A stretch of DNA of 64,000 nt from Fluviicola sp. (GTDB lineage: Bacteria > Bacteroidota > Bacteroidia > Flavobacteriales_D > Crocinitomicaceae), in assembly GCA_031260455.1 (NCBI GenBank), contig JAIRJW010000008.1, forward strand, positions 42,730-106,729, written 5' to 3'. The position numbers were made by a program, and so were the translations under genes. This document shows, one piece after another, positions 1 to 8,569 of the stretch. The notes below the pieces were generated by a model. That model did no database searches. It saw only the letters and a program-made list of their open reading frames with translations, and was not told the origin of the DNA. Within the stretch, counting starts at the first letter, position 1. Every line of letters begins with the position of its first letter.

Positions 1-2
1 TA

Positions 3-347
3 CTGGAACCCTTACAGGCCGCACCGGTAATCATTGAAGACAACGCATTTATCGGTTCGCGTTGTATTGTTGTAGAAGGTGTACGCATTGGAAAAGAAGC
101 TGTTCTGGGAGCAAATGTCTGCCTCACAATGTCGACTAAAATTATTGACGTAACAAGTTCTGAGCCGGTTGAGCTAAAAGGATATGTTCCTGAACGTTCA
201 GTCGTCATTCCGGGTTCTTATACCAAAAGCTTCCCTGCAGGAGATTATCAGGTTCCGTGCGCTTTAATTATCGGTAAACGAAAAGCTTCAACAGATCTGA
301 AGACTTCGCTGAACGATGCGCTGCGAGAACACAATGTTGCTGTATAA
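3..347 (+). CDS. dapD: DapD, tetrahydrodipicolinate N-succinyltransferase, C-terminal part
   Basis: Open from the left edge in the frame beginning at base 3, so only the last 114 residues are present (the family is about 270). They show hexapeptide-repeat left-handed beta-helix sequence (IIEDNAFIGSRC, VEGVRIGKEAVLGANV) followed by the DapD tail with VVIPGSYTK and CALIIGKRK. The enzyme succinylates tetrahydrodipicolinate in the lysine/diaminopimelate pathway, in the cytoplasm, as a trimer. It converges on the aconitase gene and shares a terminator with it. The tail identifies DapD well; only the missing N-terminus limits the call. Confidence 0.9.
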   Translation: MEPLQAAPVIIEDNAFIGSRCIVVEGVRIGKEAVLGANVCLTMSTKIIDVTSSEPVELKGYVPERSVVIPGSYTKSFPAGDYQVPCALIIGKRKASTDLKTSLNDALREHNVAV

Positions 348-411
348 TCAGTATCTTGTACAATTAATTGATTTTTCCCCGCAGATCCCCCCCTCAGGTT
401 TATAAAAACAA

Positions 412-446
412 GAAATCCCGACGCTGAAAACAGGCCGGGATTTTTT
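412..446. terminator. Bidirectional intrinsic terminator between dapD and aconitase
   Basis: Stem AAATCCCG (413-420) pairs with CGGGATTT (436-443). A T-run follows on the plus strand and an A-rich stretch precedes it, so it can end both convergent genes. Confidence 0.85.
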
Positions 447-464
447 CTTTTAAAGAAGTTCTTC

Positions 465-2729
465 TTAATTATTTTGCATTTTGATCAGGTTTAATGCCGA
501 ACCAGCTTTAAACCATTCTATTTGCTGATCATTATACGTATGATTTACCTGAATTGTATCTTTCGAACCATCTGCATGAACGATTTCAATCGTCAATGGT
601 TTTCCAGGTGCGAATGAAGTCAAATCGGTGAAGTTGAATGTATCGTCTTCTTTGATTTTATCGTAATCCGCTTCGTTGGCAAAAGTCAGTGCCAGCATTC
701 CCTGCTTTTTCAGGTTTGTTTCGTGGATACGTGCAAAAGATTTCACCAATACCGCACGAACTCCCAAATGACGCGGCTCCATTGCTGCGTGCTCACGGGA
801 AGATCCTTCTCCATAGTTTTGATCTCCCACTACGATGGAAGGAATTCCTGCGGCCTTATATGCACGTTGTGTAGCCGGAACTTCACCGTAAGAACCTGTC
901 AGCTGATTTTTCACTTCATTGGCTTTCCCGTTGAATGCATTTTCGGCGCCGATCAGCATATTGTTTGAAATGTTATCCAGGTGACCACGGTAACGCAGCC
1001 ACGGACCAGCCATTGAAATGTGGTCGGTAGTACATTTTCCTTTTACCTTGATCAGCAATTTCGCACCAGTGATGTTTTGACCATCCCAAGCAGGGAAAGA
1101 CTCCAGCAATTGTAAACGTGTTGAATCCGGTTTCACAACTACCTGAACACCGGATCCGTCTTCAGCAGGAGGCTGGTATCCCGGATCATCCACATCAAAC
1201 CCTTTAGCCGGAAGTTCGTCTCCCTTCGGGGGCAACAATTTCACTTGTTCACCTTTATCATTTGTCAACGTATCCGTAATCGGATTGAAACCAAGATTAC
1301 CTGAGATTGCCAGTGCTGCAACCATTTCCGGAGAAGTTACGAATGCGTGTGTATTCGGATTTCCATCTGCACGTTTGGAAAAATTCCGGTTGAACGAGTG
1401 AACAATCGTGTTCTTCTCTTGCTTGTCCGCACCTTCACGGTCCCACTGCCCGATACAAGGCCCGCAAGCGTTTGTAAACACTTTTGTCCCCATTTTCTCG
1501 AACGTAGCAATAATTCCGTCACGCTCAATGGTATAACGCACCTGCTCAGATCCCGGGTTAATCCCGAATTCTGCTTTCGGAGTAATTCCATGAGCCACCG
1601 CCTGCTCCACGATAGAAGCCGCACGAGACATATCTTCGTAAGAAGAGTTGGTACACGATCCGATCAGACCCCACTCTACTTTCATCGGCCATCCGTTTGC
1701 TTCTGCTTCCGTTTTCATTTTTGAAACTGGCGTTCCACGATCTGGAGTAAATGGTCCGTTGATATACGGCTCCAATGTAGATAAATCAATTTCTATCAAT
1801 TGATCAAAGTATGTTGCAGGGTCTGCATACACCTCCTTATCACCAGTTAAGTGCTCAGCAATCTGATCAGCCAAAACAACCACTTCCGCACGACCCGTTG
1901 CTGTCAGGTAACGACGCATGGAATCATCATAACCGAACGTAGAAGTCGTAGCGCCGATTTCCGCCCCCATGTTACAGATCGTTCCTTTTCCTGTTGCAGA
2001 AAGAGAAATCGCTCCATCACCGAAGTACTCAACCACTGCTCCGGTTCCACCTTTTACGGTCAGAATATCAGCCACTTTCAGGATCACATCTTTTGCAGAA
2101 GTCCAACCGTTCAATTTTCCTGTCAATTTAACTCCGATCAGTTTCGGGAATTTTAACTCCCATGCCATTCCTGCCATTACGTCAACAGCATCAGCACCAC
2201 CAACACCGATCGCAATCATTCCCAAACCTCCGGCGTTTACCGTATGAGAATCTGTTCCAATCATCATCCCCCCCGGGAATGCATAGTTTTCCAACACTAC
2301 CTGGTGAATAATCCCGGCTCCCGGTTTCCAGAAACCGATACCGTATTTATTGGAGATCGATGACAAAAAGTTAAATACTTCGTTATTTTCGTTCAGAGAA
2401 CGCTGTAAATCGGCAGACGCACCGACTTTTGCCTGGATCAGGTGATCTGCATGAACCGTTGAAGGAACAGCTGCTTTTTTCTTACCAGCCTGCATGAATT
2501 GCAACAAAGCCATCTGTGCCGTTGCATCCTGCATCGCAACGCGATCCGGCGCAAAATCCACGTACGATTTCCCACGCTCATGAGCAATCGTTGCATTTCC
2601 GTCCCAAAGGTGTGCGTAAAGAATTTTTTCAGTCAGCGTTAAAGGGCGACCCACCACCTGACGTGCTGCTGCCACGCGCTCTGGATAAGCTGCGTAGACT
2701 TTTCGAATCATATCTAAATCGAAAACCAT
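465..2729 (-). CDS. acnA: Aconitate hydratase, mitochondrial type
   Basis: A 754-residue aconitase that isomerises citrate to isocitrate in the TCA cycle using a [4Fe-4S] cluster. The cluster ligands are visible as GSCTNSS (Cys near residue 358) and ACGPCIGQW (Cys pair near 420/423). The N-terminal [13 protein letters not shown], the substrate-loop region [15 protein letters not shown] and the C-terminal swivel domain with [15 protein letters not shown] are all present. Length and sequence fit the mitochondrial-like subfamily common in Bacteroidota rather than AcnB. It is monocistronic, divergent from rpsF and convergent with dapD. The gene symbol is by family convention. Confidence 0.95.
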   Translation of the reverse strand: MVFDLDMIRKVYAAYPERVAAARQVVGRPLTLTEKILYAHLWDGNATIAHERGKSYVDFAPDRVAMQDATAQMALLQFMQAGKKKAAVPSTVHADHLIQAKVGASADLQRSLNENNEVFNFLSSISNKYGIGFWKPGAGIIHQVVLENYAFPGGMMIGTDSHTVNAGGLGMIAIGVGGADAVDVMAGMAWELKFPKLIGVKLTGKLNGWTSAKDVILKVADILTVKGGTGAVVEYFGDGAISLSATGKGTICNMGAEIGATTSTFGYDDSMRRYLTATGRAEVVVLADQIAEHLTGDKEVYADPATYFDQLIEIDLSTLEPYINGPFTPDRGTPVSKMKTEAEANGWPMKVEWGLIGSCTNSSYEDMSRAASIVEQAVAHGITPKAEFGINPGSEQVRYTIERDGIIATFEKMGTKVFTNACGPCIGQWDREGADKQEKNTIVHSFNRNFSKRADGNPNTHAFVTSPEMVAALAISGNLGFNPITDTLTNDKGEQVKLLPPKGDELPAKGFDVDDPGYQPPAEDGSGVQVVVKPDSTRLQLLESFPAWDGQNITGAKLLIKVKGKCTTDHISMAGPWLRYRGHLDNISNNMLIGAENAFNGKANEVKNQLTGSYGEVPATQRAYKAAGIPSIVVGDQNYGEGSSREHAAMEPRHLGVRAVLVKSFARIHETNLKKQGMLALTFANEADYDKIKEDDTFNFTDLTSFAPGKPLTIEIVHADGSKDTIQVNHTYNDQQIEWFKAGSALNLIKMQNN

Positions 2730-2940
2730 AATATTTGAAAGTTATATTAACATTTTTGTTCGACACGCGAATTTAGCTAAAAGCAACGGAACTCAAAACA
2801 CAATTAATGCTAAGAAGATACCGTTTTTAATTATTCAGATTAGTTCTAAATTAGAGCACTAAAGATAAATCAATACTTAGGTACCCAGCTAATTCAGGCA
2901 TTTTTTATATCAAAATCAATCGTTTAAAAGATTTTATTCC

Positions 2941-2948
2941 TACCTTTG
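2941..2948 (+). promoter_or_regulatory. -7 box of the rpsF operon
   Basis: TACCTTTG fits TANNTTTG exactly; no good -33 box is seen. The 58-nt leader contains a small hairpin, CCACTT (2953-2958) with AGGTGG (2968-2973), that could be a regulatory leader but lacks recognisable S6:S18-binding sequence. Confidence 0.7.
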
Positions 2949-3006
2949 CACCCCACTTAGCATGACCAGGTGGATAATTTAGTATCAATAACAAATAAGT
3001 TTAATT

Positions 3007-3354
3007 ATGAATTCTTACGAAACTGTTTTCATTCTTACTCCCGTTTTGTCTGAAGACCAGGCAAAGGAAGCAGTGCAAAAGTACGAAAGCGAATTGGCTG
3101 CCATGGGTGGTAAATTGACGCATTCCGAGAGCTGGGGCCTTAAAAAATTGGCTTACCCAATCCAAAAGAAATCAACCGGTTTCTATTTCTTGTTCCAATT
3201 CGACGCTGAAGGCTCAGTGATTGCCAACCTGGAACTGGCTATGAAACGCGATGAGCGTATCATGCGCTTCCTGACTGTAAAAATGGACAAGGATCATGTT
3301 GCCTACGCTGAGAAACGTCGCAAAAAAATGAGCGGAGCTCCAGTCGAAGCTTAA
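3007..3354 (+). CDS. rpsF: 30S ribosomal protein S6
   Basis: 115 residues starting [18 protein letters not shown], the typical S6 beginning. [17 protein letters not shown] carries the conserved LAY-I-K strand, and the tail ([12 protein letters not shown]) is standard. S6 binds the 16S rRNA platform with S18. It is the first gene of a three-gene ribosomal operon, 26 nt before rpsR. In this lineage no ssb gene sits between S6 and S18. Confidence 0.97.
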   Translation: MNSYETVFILTPVLSEDQAKEAVQKYESELAAMGGKLTHSESWGLKKLAYPIQKKSTGFYFLFQFDAEGSVIANLELAMKRDERIMRFLTVKMDKDHVAYAEKRRKKMSGAPVEA

Positions 3355-3380
3355 TTATTTACCATTCAATTTTTAAGAAC

Positions 3381-3644
3381 ATGTCACAAAACGATATTCG
3401 CTATTTAACTCCGATCAACATCGAGATTAAAAAAGACAAATACTGCCGTTTCAAAAAAAGCGGAATTAAATTCATCGATTTCAAGGATGCTAACTTCTTG
3501 TTGCGTTTGGTAAATGAACAAGGTAAAATTTTACCTCGCCGTATTACCGGAACTTCTGCGAAATACCAGAAGAGAGTGAATAAAGCTATCAAACGTGCCC
3601 GTCACCTGGCTATTTTGCCTTATGTTGGCGATATGTTGAAATAG
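3381..3644 (+). CDS. rpsR: 30S ribosomal protein S18
   Basis: 87 residues with the S18 core: [16 protein letters not shown], then [20 protein letters not shown] and the basic [18 protein letters not shown] segment. It binds next to S6 on the 30S platform. It is the middle gene of rpsF-rpsR-rplI, with 31 nt before rplI. Confidence 0.97.
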   Translation: MSQNDIRYLTPINIEIKKDKYCRFKKSGIKFIDFKDANFLLRLVNEQGKILPRRITGTSAKYQKRVNKAIKRARHLAILPYVGDMLK

Positions 3645-3675
3645 TCTGTATTTTAATTTATAAAGACAAGAAATC

Positions 3676-4122
3676 ATGGAAGTAATTCTTAAGAAAAATA
3701 TCGATAAATTAGGTTACAAAGATGAAGTTGTAACTGTAAAACCAGGATACGGACGTAATTTTCTGATTCCTCAGGGTTACGCTACATTGGCTACTCCTTC
3801 TGCGAAAAAAGCGCACGAGGATATGATGAAGCAACGTTCTCACAAAGAATCCAAAATTGTTGCTGAGGCAGAAGCTGTTGCAGCTAAATTAGTTGAGATT
3901 ACTGTAAAAATCAGCACAAAAGTGGGTGAAAACGGTAAAATCTTCGGTTCTGTTAACACAGTTCAATTGTCTGAGGCATTGAAAGTTGCAGGATTCAATA
4001 TTGACCGCAAAGCTTTGAAAATCAAAGATGAACCAATCAAAGAAGTTGGTACATTTGAAGCTGAGGCAAACTTGCACAAAGGTGTAAAGCCTGTGTTCAA
4101 ATTTGAAGTTGTAGGGGAATAA
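3676..4122 (+). CDS. rplI: 50S ribosomal protein L9
   Basis: 148 residues with the L9 N-terminal domain (MEVILKKNIDKLGYKDEVVTVKPGYGRNFLIPQGYA), a long connecting helix and the C-terminal RNA-binding domain (KIFGSVNTVQLSEAL). It binds 23S rRNA near the L1 stalk. Last gene of the operon, followed by a strong terminator. Confidence 0.97.
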   Translation: MEVILKKNIDKLGYKDEVVTVKPGYGRNFLIPQGYATLATPSAKKAHEDMMKQRSHKESKIVAEAEAVAAKLVEITVKISTKVGENGKIFGSVNTVQLSEALKVAGFNIDRKALKIKDEPIKEVGTFEAEANLHKGVKPVFKFEVVGE

Positions 4123-4141
4123 GATTTTCCTTCGCTCATAT

Positions 4142-4174
4142 AAATCCCGTTGATCTTTCTCAACGGGATTTTTT
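4142..4174 (+). terminator. Intrinsic terminator of the rpsF-rpsR-rplI operon
   Basis: 12-bp stem AAATCCCGTTGA (4142-4153) with TCAACGGGATTT (4160-4171), followed by T residues. Confidence 0.9.
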
Positions 4175-4317
4175 CGTTTTGAAGAATCAGAAAAACAAAA
4201 AGCTCTTTGCGTTAAAAAATAAAAAGATGGTTTTATCCAACCACAAAGTGGTAAAACACGTAAAGGGGATCCACTCGCTGCAAAAGCAAAATTTCCATAA
4301 CTAAACCATTCTTTTCG

Positions 4318-4325
4318 CATCTTTG
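4318..4325 (+). promoter_or_regulatory. -7 box of bcp
   Basis: CATCTTTG matches TANNTTTG at 7 of 8 positions. A possible upstream TTG start at 4323 falls inside this box, which argues for the ATG at 4347 as the real start. Confidence 0.55.
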
Positions 4326-4346
4326 CTTCAGCTAAATCTTCATATC

Positions 4347-4817
4347 ATGGCAATAGCAGTTGGTGATAAATGTCCGGTTTTCACGTTAAAAGATCAGAAC
4401 AGCACAGATTTTGACATTCAATCCATACTTGGACAAAAGGTCCTGGTGATTTATTTTTATCCGAAAGATGATACTCCCGGATGCACGGCAGAAGCCTGTT
4501 CTTTTCGCGACAGTTACGAAGATTTCAAGGATCTGGATTGCGAGGTAATCGGTATTTCGAGCGATTCTCCGAAAAAGCATGCCGAATTCGCCGCCAAACA
4601 CCGCCTGAGCTTCACCTTGCTTGCCGACACAGAAAAAACGGTCCGCAAAACATTCGGAGTGCCTGGAAACCTGCTTGGACTAATCCCGGGGCGCGTGACA
4701 TATATCATTGACAAAAACGGAACAGTGCGACATATCTACAATTCTCTCACGAACACAACTGGCCATATTGATGAATCACTGAAAGCAATCAAAGCGATCT
4801 GCGATGAAGCGAATTAG
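4347..4817 (+). CDS. bcp: Thiol peroxidase, Bcp/PrxQ peroxiredoxin
   Basis: 156 residues from the ATG at 4347. It reduces hydroperoxides in the cytoplasm with electrons from thioredoxin. YFYPKDDTPGCTAEACSFRD gives the peroxidatic Cys46 and a resolving Cys51, the CX4C arrangement of the PrxQ class. The thioredoxin-like fold continues through VIGISSDSPKKHAEFAAKH and FGVPG. It stands alone behind its own promoter; a decayed gene follows on the opposite strand. Confidence 0.93.
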   Translation: MAIAVGDKCPVFTLKDQNSTDFDIQSILGQKVLVIYFYPKDDTPGCTAEACSFRDSYEDFKDLDCEVIGISSDSPKKHAEFAAKHRLSFTLLADTEKTVRKTFGVPGNLLGLIPGRVTYIIDKNGTVRHIYNSLTNTTGHIDESLKAIKAICDEAN

Positions 4818-4983
4818 AAGCATTAATTACCAGGTTCAGCATATATGGCTCCTGGAAAAATGGCTCCGGATTCGGAAAACAAACTTTTTTTCAAAAAGAC
4901 AAATAGATATCCTGCACAAGCAAGATTACATTTTCCTCAGTAAAACCGGACTTCTCACACAATATTATAAATTTATAAAATTG

Positions 4984-5365
4984 TTAATTCATTCTCCACA
5001 ATTCAAGCGGCAATCCATCCGGGTCTGCTAAAAAAGTAAAGCGATTTCTGGTCAGCTCATTTGTTTACACAGGTTCAATATAAACCTCGGCTCATTTAAG
5101 TGCACAATGGTGCTATCCAGGTCATCTACTGTAAATGCGAGATGACGCAAACCCTGAACTTCGGGACAAGAAGGTCTTTTCAGAGAATCAGGAAAAGAAA
5201 ACAAATTGATCACATACTGTCCGCTCAATGCCAGGTCTAGTTTGTACGAATCCCGTATCTCCCTGTATTTCCGCTATAACCGAGCCCCGGGGCTCCCGTG
5301 TAAAACTGCCTGGATCGCTCATAATCCGAGCAGATAATAGCAATATGATGAATAGAATGCACCAT
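4984..5365 (-). pseudogene. Decayed glyoxalase/VOC-family gene
   Basis: Read on the minus strand from ATG at 5365, three frames together rebuild a short VOC protein of the YaeR/SMU1112c-like type (about 127 residues). First frame: VHSIHHIAIICSDYERSRQF. After frameshifts near 5280 and 5266: YREIRDSYKLDLALSGQYVI, then RPSCPEVQGLRHLAFTVDDL. After a shift near 5096: AEVYIEPV, an in-frame TAA at 5065-5067, then TNELTRNRFTFLADPDGLPL. Three frameshifts and one stop make it non-functional unless the sequence is wrong. It begins 8 nt after hldD on the same strand, so it was probably the second gene of that operon. Confidence 0.85.
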
Positions 5366-5373
5366 CGGTACAC

Positions 5374-6339
5374 TTAGATGTATTTTTCTTCTGCCAGGTA
5401 GTTTTTCACGTAATCGTCAATTCCTTTTTCCAGCGTGTGGAACGGAACGTCATAGCCCTGACTGATCAGTTTCTGCATATTCGCTTCCGTAAAATACTGG
5501 TATTTGTCGCGGATATCTGCCGGTGTATCGATAAACGAAATGTTCGGTTCTTTATCCAAAGCATTAAATGTATTCGTTGCCAGATCCAGAAAAGTACGTG
5601 CTTTGCCGGAGCCCAGGTTATAAATCCCGGATTTTGCTGTTCCTTTCATCAGGAATTCGATCACAGAAACCACATCTTTCACGTATACGAAATCACGCAT
5701 TTGTCCACCATCCGCGTAATCCGGGTTGTGTGAACGGAACAGTTTCATGGAACCATACTCTTTCACCTGGTTAAACGTATGGAAAATCACCGATGCCATT
5801 CGCGCCTTGTGGTATTCGTTGGGGCCATAAACATTGAAGAACTTCAATCCATACCAATACGGAGGAGTTTCCGTCTGTTCCAAAGCCCATATATCGAACC
5901 ACTGTTTCGACCATCCATACGGATTAAGCGGTTGCAGTTGCGGCATGGTTTCCTCGTTGTCATCATACCCAAATTCACCTAAACCATAGGTTGCAGCCGA
6001 ACTGGCATAAATCAGCGGAATATTGAACTGAACACAATGTTTCCAAACCATTTTGGAATATTCCACATTCAGTTCATCGAAAATTGCTTTATCAAATTCT
6101 GTAGTATCTGTACGCGCCCCGATATGTAACACACATGTTACTTCAGTCCCAAACTCCTTCATCCATTGGTCAAAATCAGCACGCTGAACCATCGCAACGA
6201 ACAATTTCCCTTCCAGGTTGGACGCTTTTTCAGTTTTGGAGAAATCATCCACCAATATCAGGTTATTGATTCCTTTGCTGTTCAGAGTTCCGGCTATACA
6301 ACTTCCGATAAAACCCGCTGCTCCTGTAATAACAATCAT
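5374..6339 (-). CDS. hldD: ADP-L-glycero-D-manno-heptose 6-epimerase
   Basis: 321 residues of the extended short-chain dehydrogenase/epimerase class. It has the NAD(P) fingerprint GAAGFIG at residues 6-12, the YASSAATYG strand with the active-site serine, and YGWSK as the YXXXK pair. NVYGPNEYHKARMASV is characteristic of RfaD/HldD. It makes the heptose precursor of the lipopolysaccharide core. Its own promoter lies just upstream. The only downstream partner is the decayed VOC gene. Confidence 0.9.
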   Translation of the reverse strand: MIVITGAAGFIGSCIAGTLNSKGINNLILVDDFSKTEKASNLEGKLFVAMVQRADFDQWMKEFGTEVTCVLHIGARTDTTEFDKAIFDELNVEYSKMVWKHCVQFNIPLIYASSAATYGLGEFGYDDNEETMPQLQPLNPYGWSKQWFDIWALEQTETPPYWYGLKFFNVYGPNEYHKARMASVIFHTFNQVKEYGSMKLFRSHNPDYADGGQMRDFVYVKDVVSVIEFLMKGTAKSGIYNLGSGKARTFLDLATNTFNALDKEPNISFIDTPADIRDKYQYFTEANMQKLISQGYDVPFHTLEKGIDDYVKNYLAEEKYI

Positions 6340-6357
6340 GTATGAAAATTTTACTCA

Positions 6358-6365
6358 CAAATTTA
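6358..6365 (-). promoter_or_regulatory. -7 box of hldD
   Basis: TAAATTTG on the minus strand, an exact TANNTTTG match 18 nt before the ATG at 6339. Confidence 0.65.
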
Positions 6366-6603
6366 CGAAATCTTTGATGTTACAGAGCTCCCATAAACAG
6401 ATGTTTGACCGGAATCTGCACGGATAAAAATAAAATTAGCCATCGATTCCAATTCTGCAATCCTGATCGTTCTCCGTCCGACTGATCCTCCGGTACTGAA
6501 CCTGCCGGAGTTTGCTGGAAACACAAAATACCTCCGTAATCAAACCTGGCTATTTTTAACAAGCTTTCTCCCCGAAAAAAGGCATTCCTGGTAAAAATTT
6601 TAG

Positions 6604-6611
6604 TACCTTTA
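6604..6611 (+). promoter_or_regulatory. -7 box of the pterin synthase-folE operon
   Basis: TACCTTTA, 7 of 8 to TANNTTTG, 17 nt before the TTG start at 6629. Confidence 0.55.
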
Positions 6612-6628
6612 CAGCCAATTTTTAACAC

Positions 6629-7060
6629 TTGGAAACAGTATATATTACCCGAAGAGAACACTTCAATGCAGCACATAAATTATGGCGCGAGGATTGGTCG
6701 GATGAAAAAAACGAAGCCGTTTTTGGTAAATGCAGCAATAAGAACTGGCACGGACACAATTTTGAGTTGTTTGTAACCGTCAAAGGAGCTCCCAGCCCGG
6801 AAACTGGTTTTGTGATCAACCTGAAAGATCTGAGTGTAATCATCAAAAACCTGGTAATCGAGCAGCTGGATCACAAGAATCTGAACCTGGATGTTCCGTT
6901 TTTGGAGGGAAAACTGGCTTCAACGGAAAATCTGATAATCGAAATCTGGAAGATCATCGAAGCACCGATCGGAGAAGCTGGCGGACAGTTATGCAAGATC
7001 AGACTAGTGGAAACAGAAAATAATTTCGTGGAATATTTCGGAAGAAAAGAGCCGTATTAA
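6629..7060 (+). CDS. 6-pyruvoyl-tetrahydropterin synthase family protein
   Basis: 143 residues starting with TTG at 6629. An in-frame TAA at 6623-6625 leaves no earlier start and the family N-terminus ([15 protein letters not shown]) begins right after it. Zinc histidines are in HFNAAH and WHGHNF. The cysteine motif is CSNKNWHGH, i.e. CX5HGH, the spacing of PTPS-type enzymes rather than CX3HGH of QueD. The likely reaction is 7,8-dihydroneopterin triphosphate to 6-pyruvoyl-tetrahydropterin, using the product of FolE encoded 26 nt downstream. A queuosine-pathway role is the alternative. Confidence 0.82.
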   Translation: METVYITRREHFNAAHKLWREDWSDEKNEAVFGKCSNKNWHGHNFELFVTVKGAPSPETGFVINLKDLSVIIKNLVIEQLDHKNLNLDVPFLEGKLASTENLIIEIWKIIEAPIGEAGGQLCKIRLVETENNFVEYFGRKEPY

Positions 7061-7086
7061 ACGATACACATTACACAAACAACAGC

Positions 7087-7677
7087 ATGAGCGAATTTCA
7101 ATATAACGACGAAATTACACAAAACATTTCAGGGGTTTACAAACACATCCTTTCCGAAATCGGGGAAGATCCGAACCGCGAAGGGTTGTTGAAAACACCA
7201 GAACGCGTTGCAAAAGCTTTACAGTTTCTGACTCAAGGCTATGAAATCGAACCGGAAGAAATCCTGAAAAGTGCTTTGTTCCGAGAGGAATATTCTGAAA
7301 TGGTGCTGGTAAAAGATATTGAAGTGTATTCCATGTGTGAGCACCACATGCTCCCGTTCTTCGGGAAAGCGCATATTGCCTATATTCCTAACGGAACGAT
7401 CGTTGGTCTGAGCAAAATTCCACGTGTGGTAGATGCTTTCAGCCGCAGATTACAGGTACAGGAACGCCTCACGATCGAAATCCGCGATTGTATTCAGGAA
7501 ACGTTGAAACCAAAAGGCGTAGCGGTTGTGCTCGAGTGCCAGCACATGTGTATGCAAATGCGCGGAGTACAAAAACAAAATTCCGTGACAACTTCGAGCG
7601 CCTTCACCGGATTATTCCTCAGCAATGATTCAACAAGAAAAGAGTTTATTAACTTAGTACAGGCAAAATTGCACTAA
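7087..7677 (+). CDS. folE: GTP cyclohydrolase I
   Basis: 196 residues. It converts GTP to 7,8-dihydroneopterin triphosphate, the first step to folate and pterins. The zinc site is seen in [16 protein letters not shown] (residues about 82-97) and LECQHMCM (about 150). [15 protein letters not shown] and [12 protein letters not shown] are typical of FolE. It lies 26 nt after the pterin synthase gene, so the two probably work in sequence. Confidence 0.97.
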   Translation: MSEFQYNDEITQNISGVYKHILSEIGEDPNREGLLKTPERVAKALQFLTQGYEIEPEEILKSALFREEYSEMVLVKDIEVYSMCEHHMLPFFGKAHIAYIPNGTIVGLSKIPRVVDAFSRRLQVQERLTIEIRDCIQETLKPKGVAVVLECQHMCMQMRGVQKQNSVTTSSAFTGLFLSNDSTRKEFINLVQAKLH

Positions 7678-7715
7678 ACATTATAAAATAGTTTAACCAG
7701 ATAAAAATAAAAATC

Positions 7716-8447
7716 ATGAGTGAAATCATCGACAATTACAGCTTTGACACAGCAGAGAAACAAGCTACTGCAAGGCAATTCTTCGCAAAAGTTTACGGAT
7801 TCATGTTCTTCGCATTAATCGTGTCCGGAGCCATTGCTTATCAGTACGGAACTGTTGAATTCATCGCTAAATACTTCTTAACAGTATCGGCTGACGGGCA
7901 AGCAAAAATTGCTCCGTTGTTCTACGTGGTGGTGTTCTCACCGATCGCTGTAGCACTCCTGTTTCAGACAATGATTAACCGACTTTCGTTCCCATTGTTG
8001 TTCGGATTATTTTCACTTTACAGCATCCTGATCGGTTTCTCATTATCGACCATTTTCATCGTTTACTCTATGACATCTATCGCAATCACTTTCGGAGTAA
8101 CCGCAGGTACATTCGGAGTGATGGCGATCATGGGATATGTAACCAAAGTGGACCTGACTAAATTCGGAAGCATCCTGATGATGGCCTTCTGGGGAATTTT
8201 CATTGCCGGAATTGTCAATTTCTTCCTGCATAGCGATAGTCTTGGATATATCATCTCTATGATCGGTGTGGTTGTATTCACCGGTTTGACTGCATACCAT
8301 ATGCAGCAATTGAAAAAGTTTGCTCACGACTCTGAGATTTCAGCAGATCAAAAAAACAAACTGGCGCTTTTAGGTGGGTTCACGTTATACATTTTATTCG
8401 TCAACCTGTTCCTGTCTCTGTTGCGTTTGTTCGGAAGCAGAGACTAA
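7716..8447 (+). CDS. Bax inhibitor-1/YccA family membrane protein
   Basis: 243 residues with seven predicted membrane segments (for example FFALIVSGAIAYQYG, LYSILIGFSLSTIFIVY, ILFVNLFLSLLRLFG). The BI-1 signature region is FGVTAGTFGVMAIMGYVTK, and the C-terminus is charged before the last helix. Bacterial members sit in the inner membrane and form leak channels or modulate FtsH; the role here is not shown. It is 38 nt after folE and is followed by a terminator. Confidence 0.9.
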   Translation: MSEIIDNYSFDTAEKQATARQFFAKVYGFMFFALIVSGAIAYQYGTVEFIAKYFLTVSADGQAKIAPLFYVVVFSPIAVALLFQTMINRLSFPLLFGLFSLYSILIGFSLSTIFIVYSMTSIAITFGVTAGTFGVMAIMGYVTKVDLTKFGSILMMAFWGIFIAGIVNFFLHSDSLGYIISMIGVVVFTGLTAYHMQQLKKFAHDSEISADQKNKLALLGGFTLYILFVNLFLSLLRLFGSRD

Positions 8448-8467
8448 ACCAAGGTCTTTTATTCTAA

Positions 8468-8505
8468 AATCCCGGTTTAAAAAAATGAACTGGGATTCTT
8501 TATTT
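8468..8505 (+). terminator. Intrinsic terminator after the Bax-inhibitor gene
   Basis: AATCCCGGTT (8468-8477) pairs with AACTGGGATT (8488-8497) with one G-T pair; T-rich sequence follows. Confidence 0.75.
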
Positions 8506-8569
8506 TACCATGGAACATGCAACTTACCGGAAATATCCAGAGTCTGTGTAAAAAAATAATCCCATAAAA

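Noticed and set aside
1347..1724. Plus-strand open frame inside the aconitase gene
   Set aside because: It is antisense to well-conserved aconitase sequence and has no features of its own.
2949..3006. S6:S18 autoregulatory RNA leader before rpsF
   Set aside because: A 6-bp hairpin exists (2953-2973) but the conserved protein-binding bulge was not recognisable, so it is mentioned only as a possible leader structure.
4804..5031. Plus-strand open frame of 75 codons overlapping the end of bcp
   Set aside because: No promoter or family match, and the minus strand here carries the clear remains of a VOC-family gene.
6380..6676. Minus-strand open frame in the hldD-pterin synthase gap
   Set aside because: It overlaps the start of the pterin synthase gene and contains the hldD upstream region; no family match or promoter.
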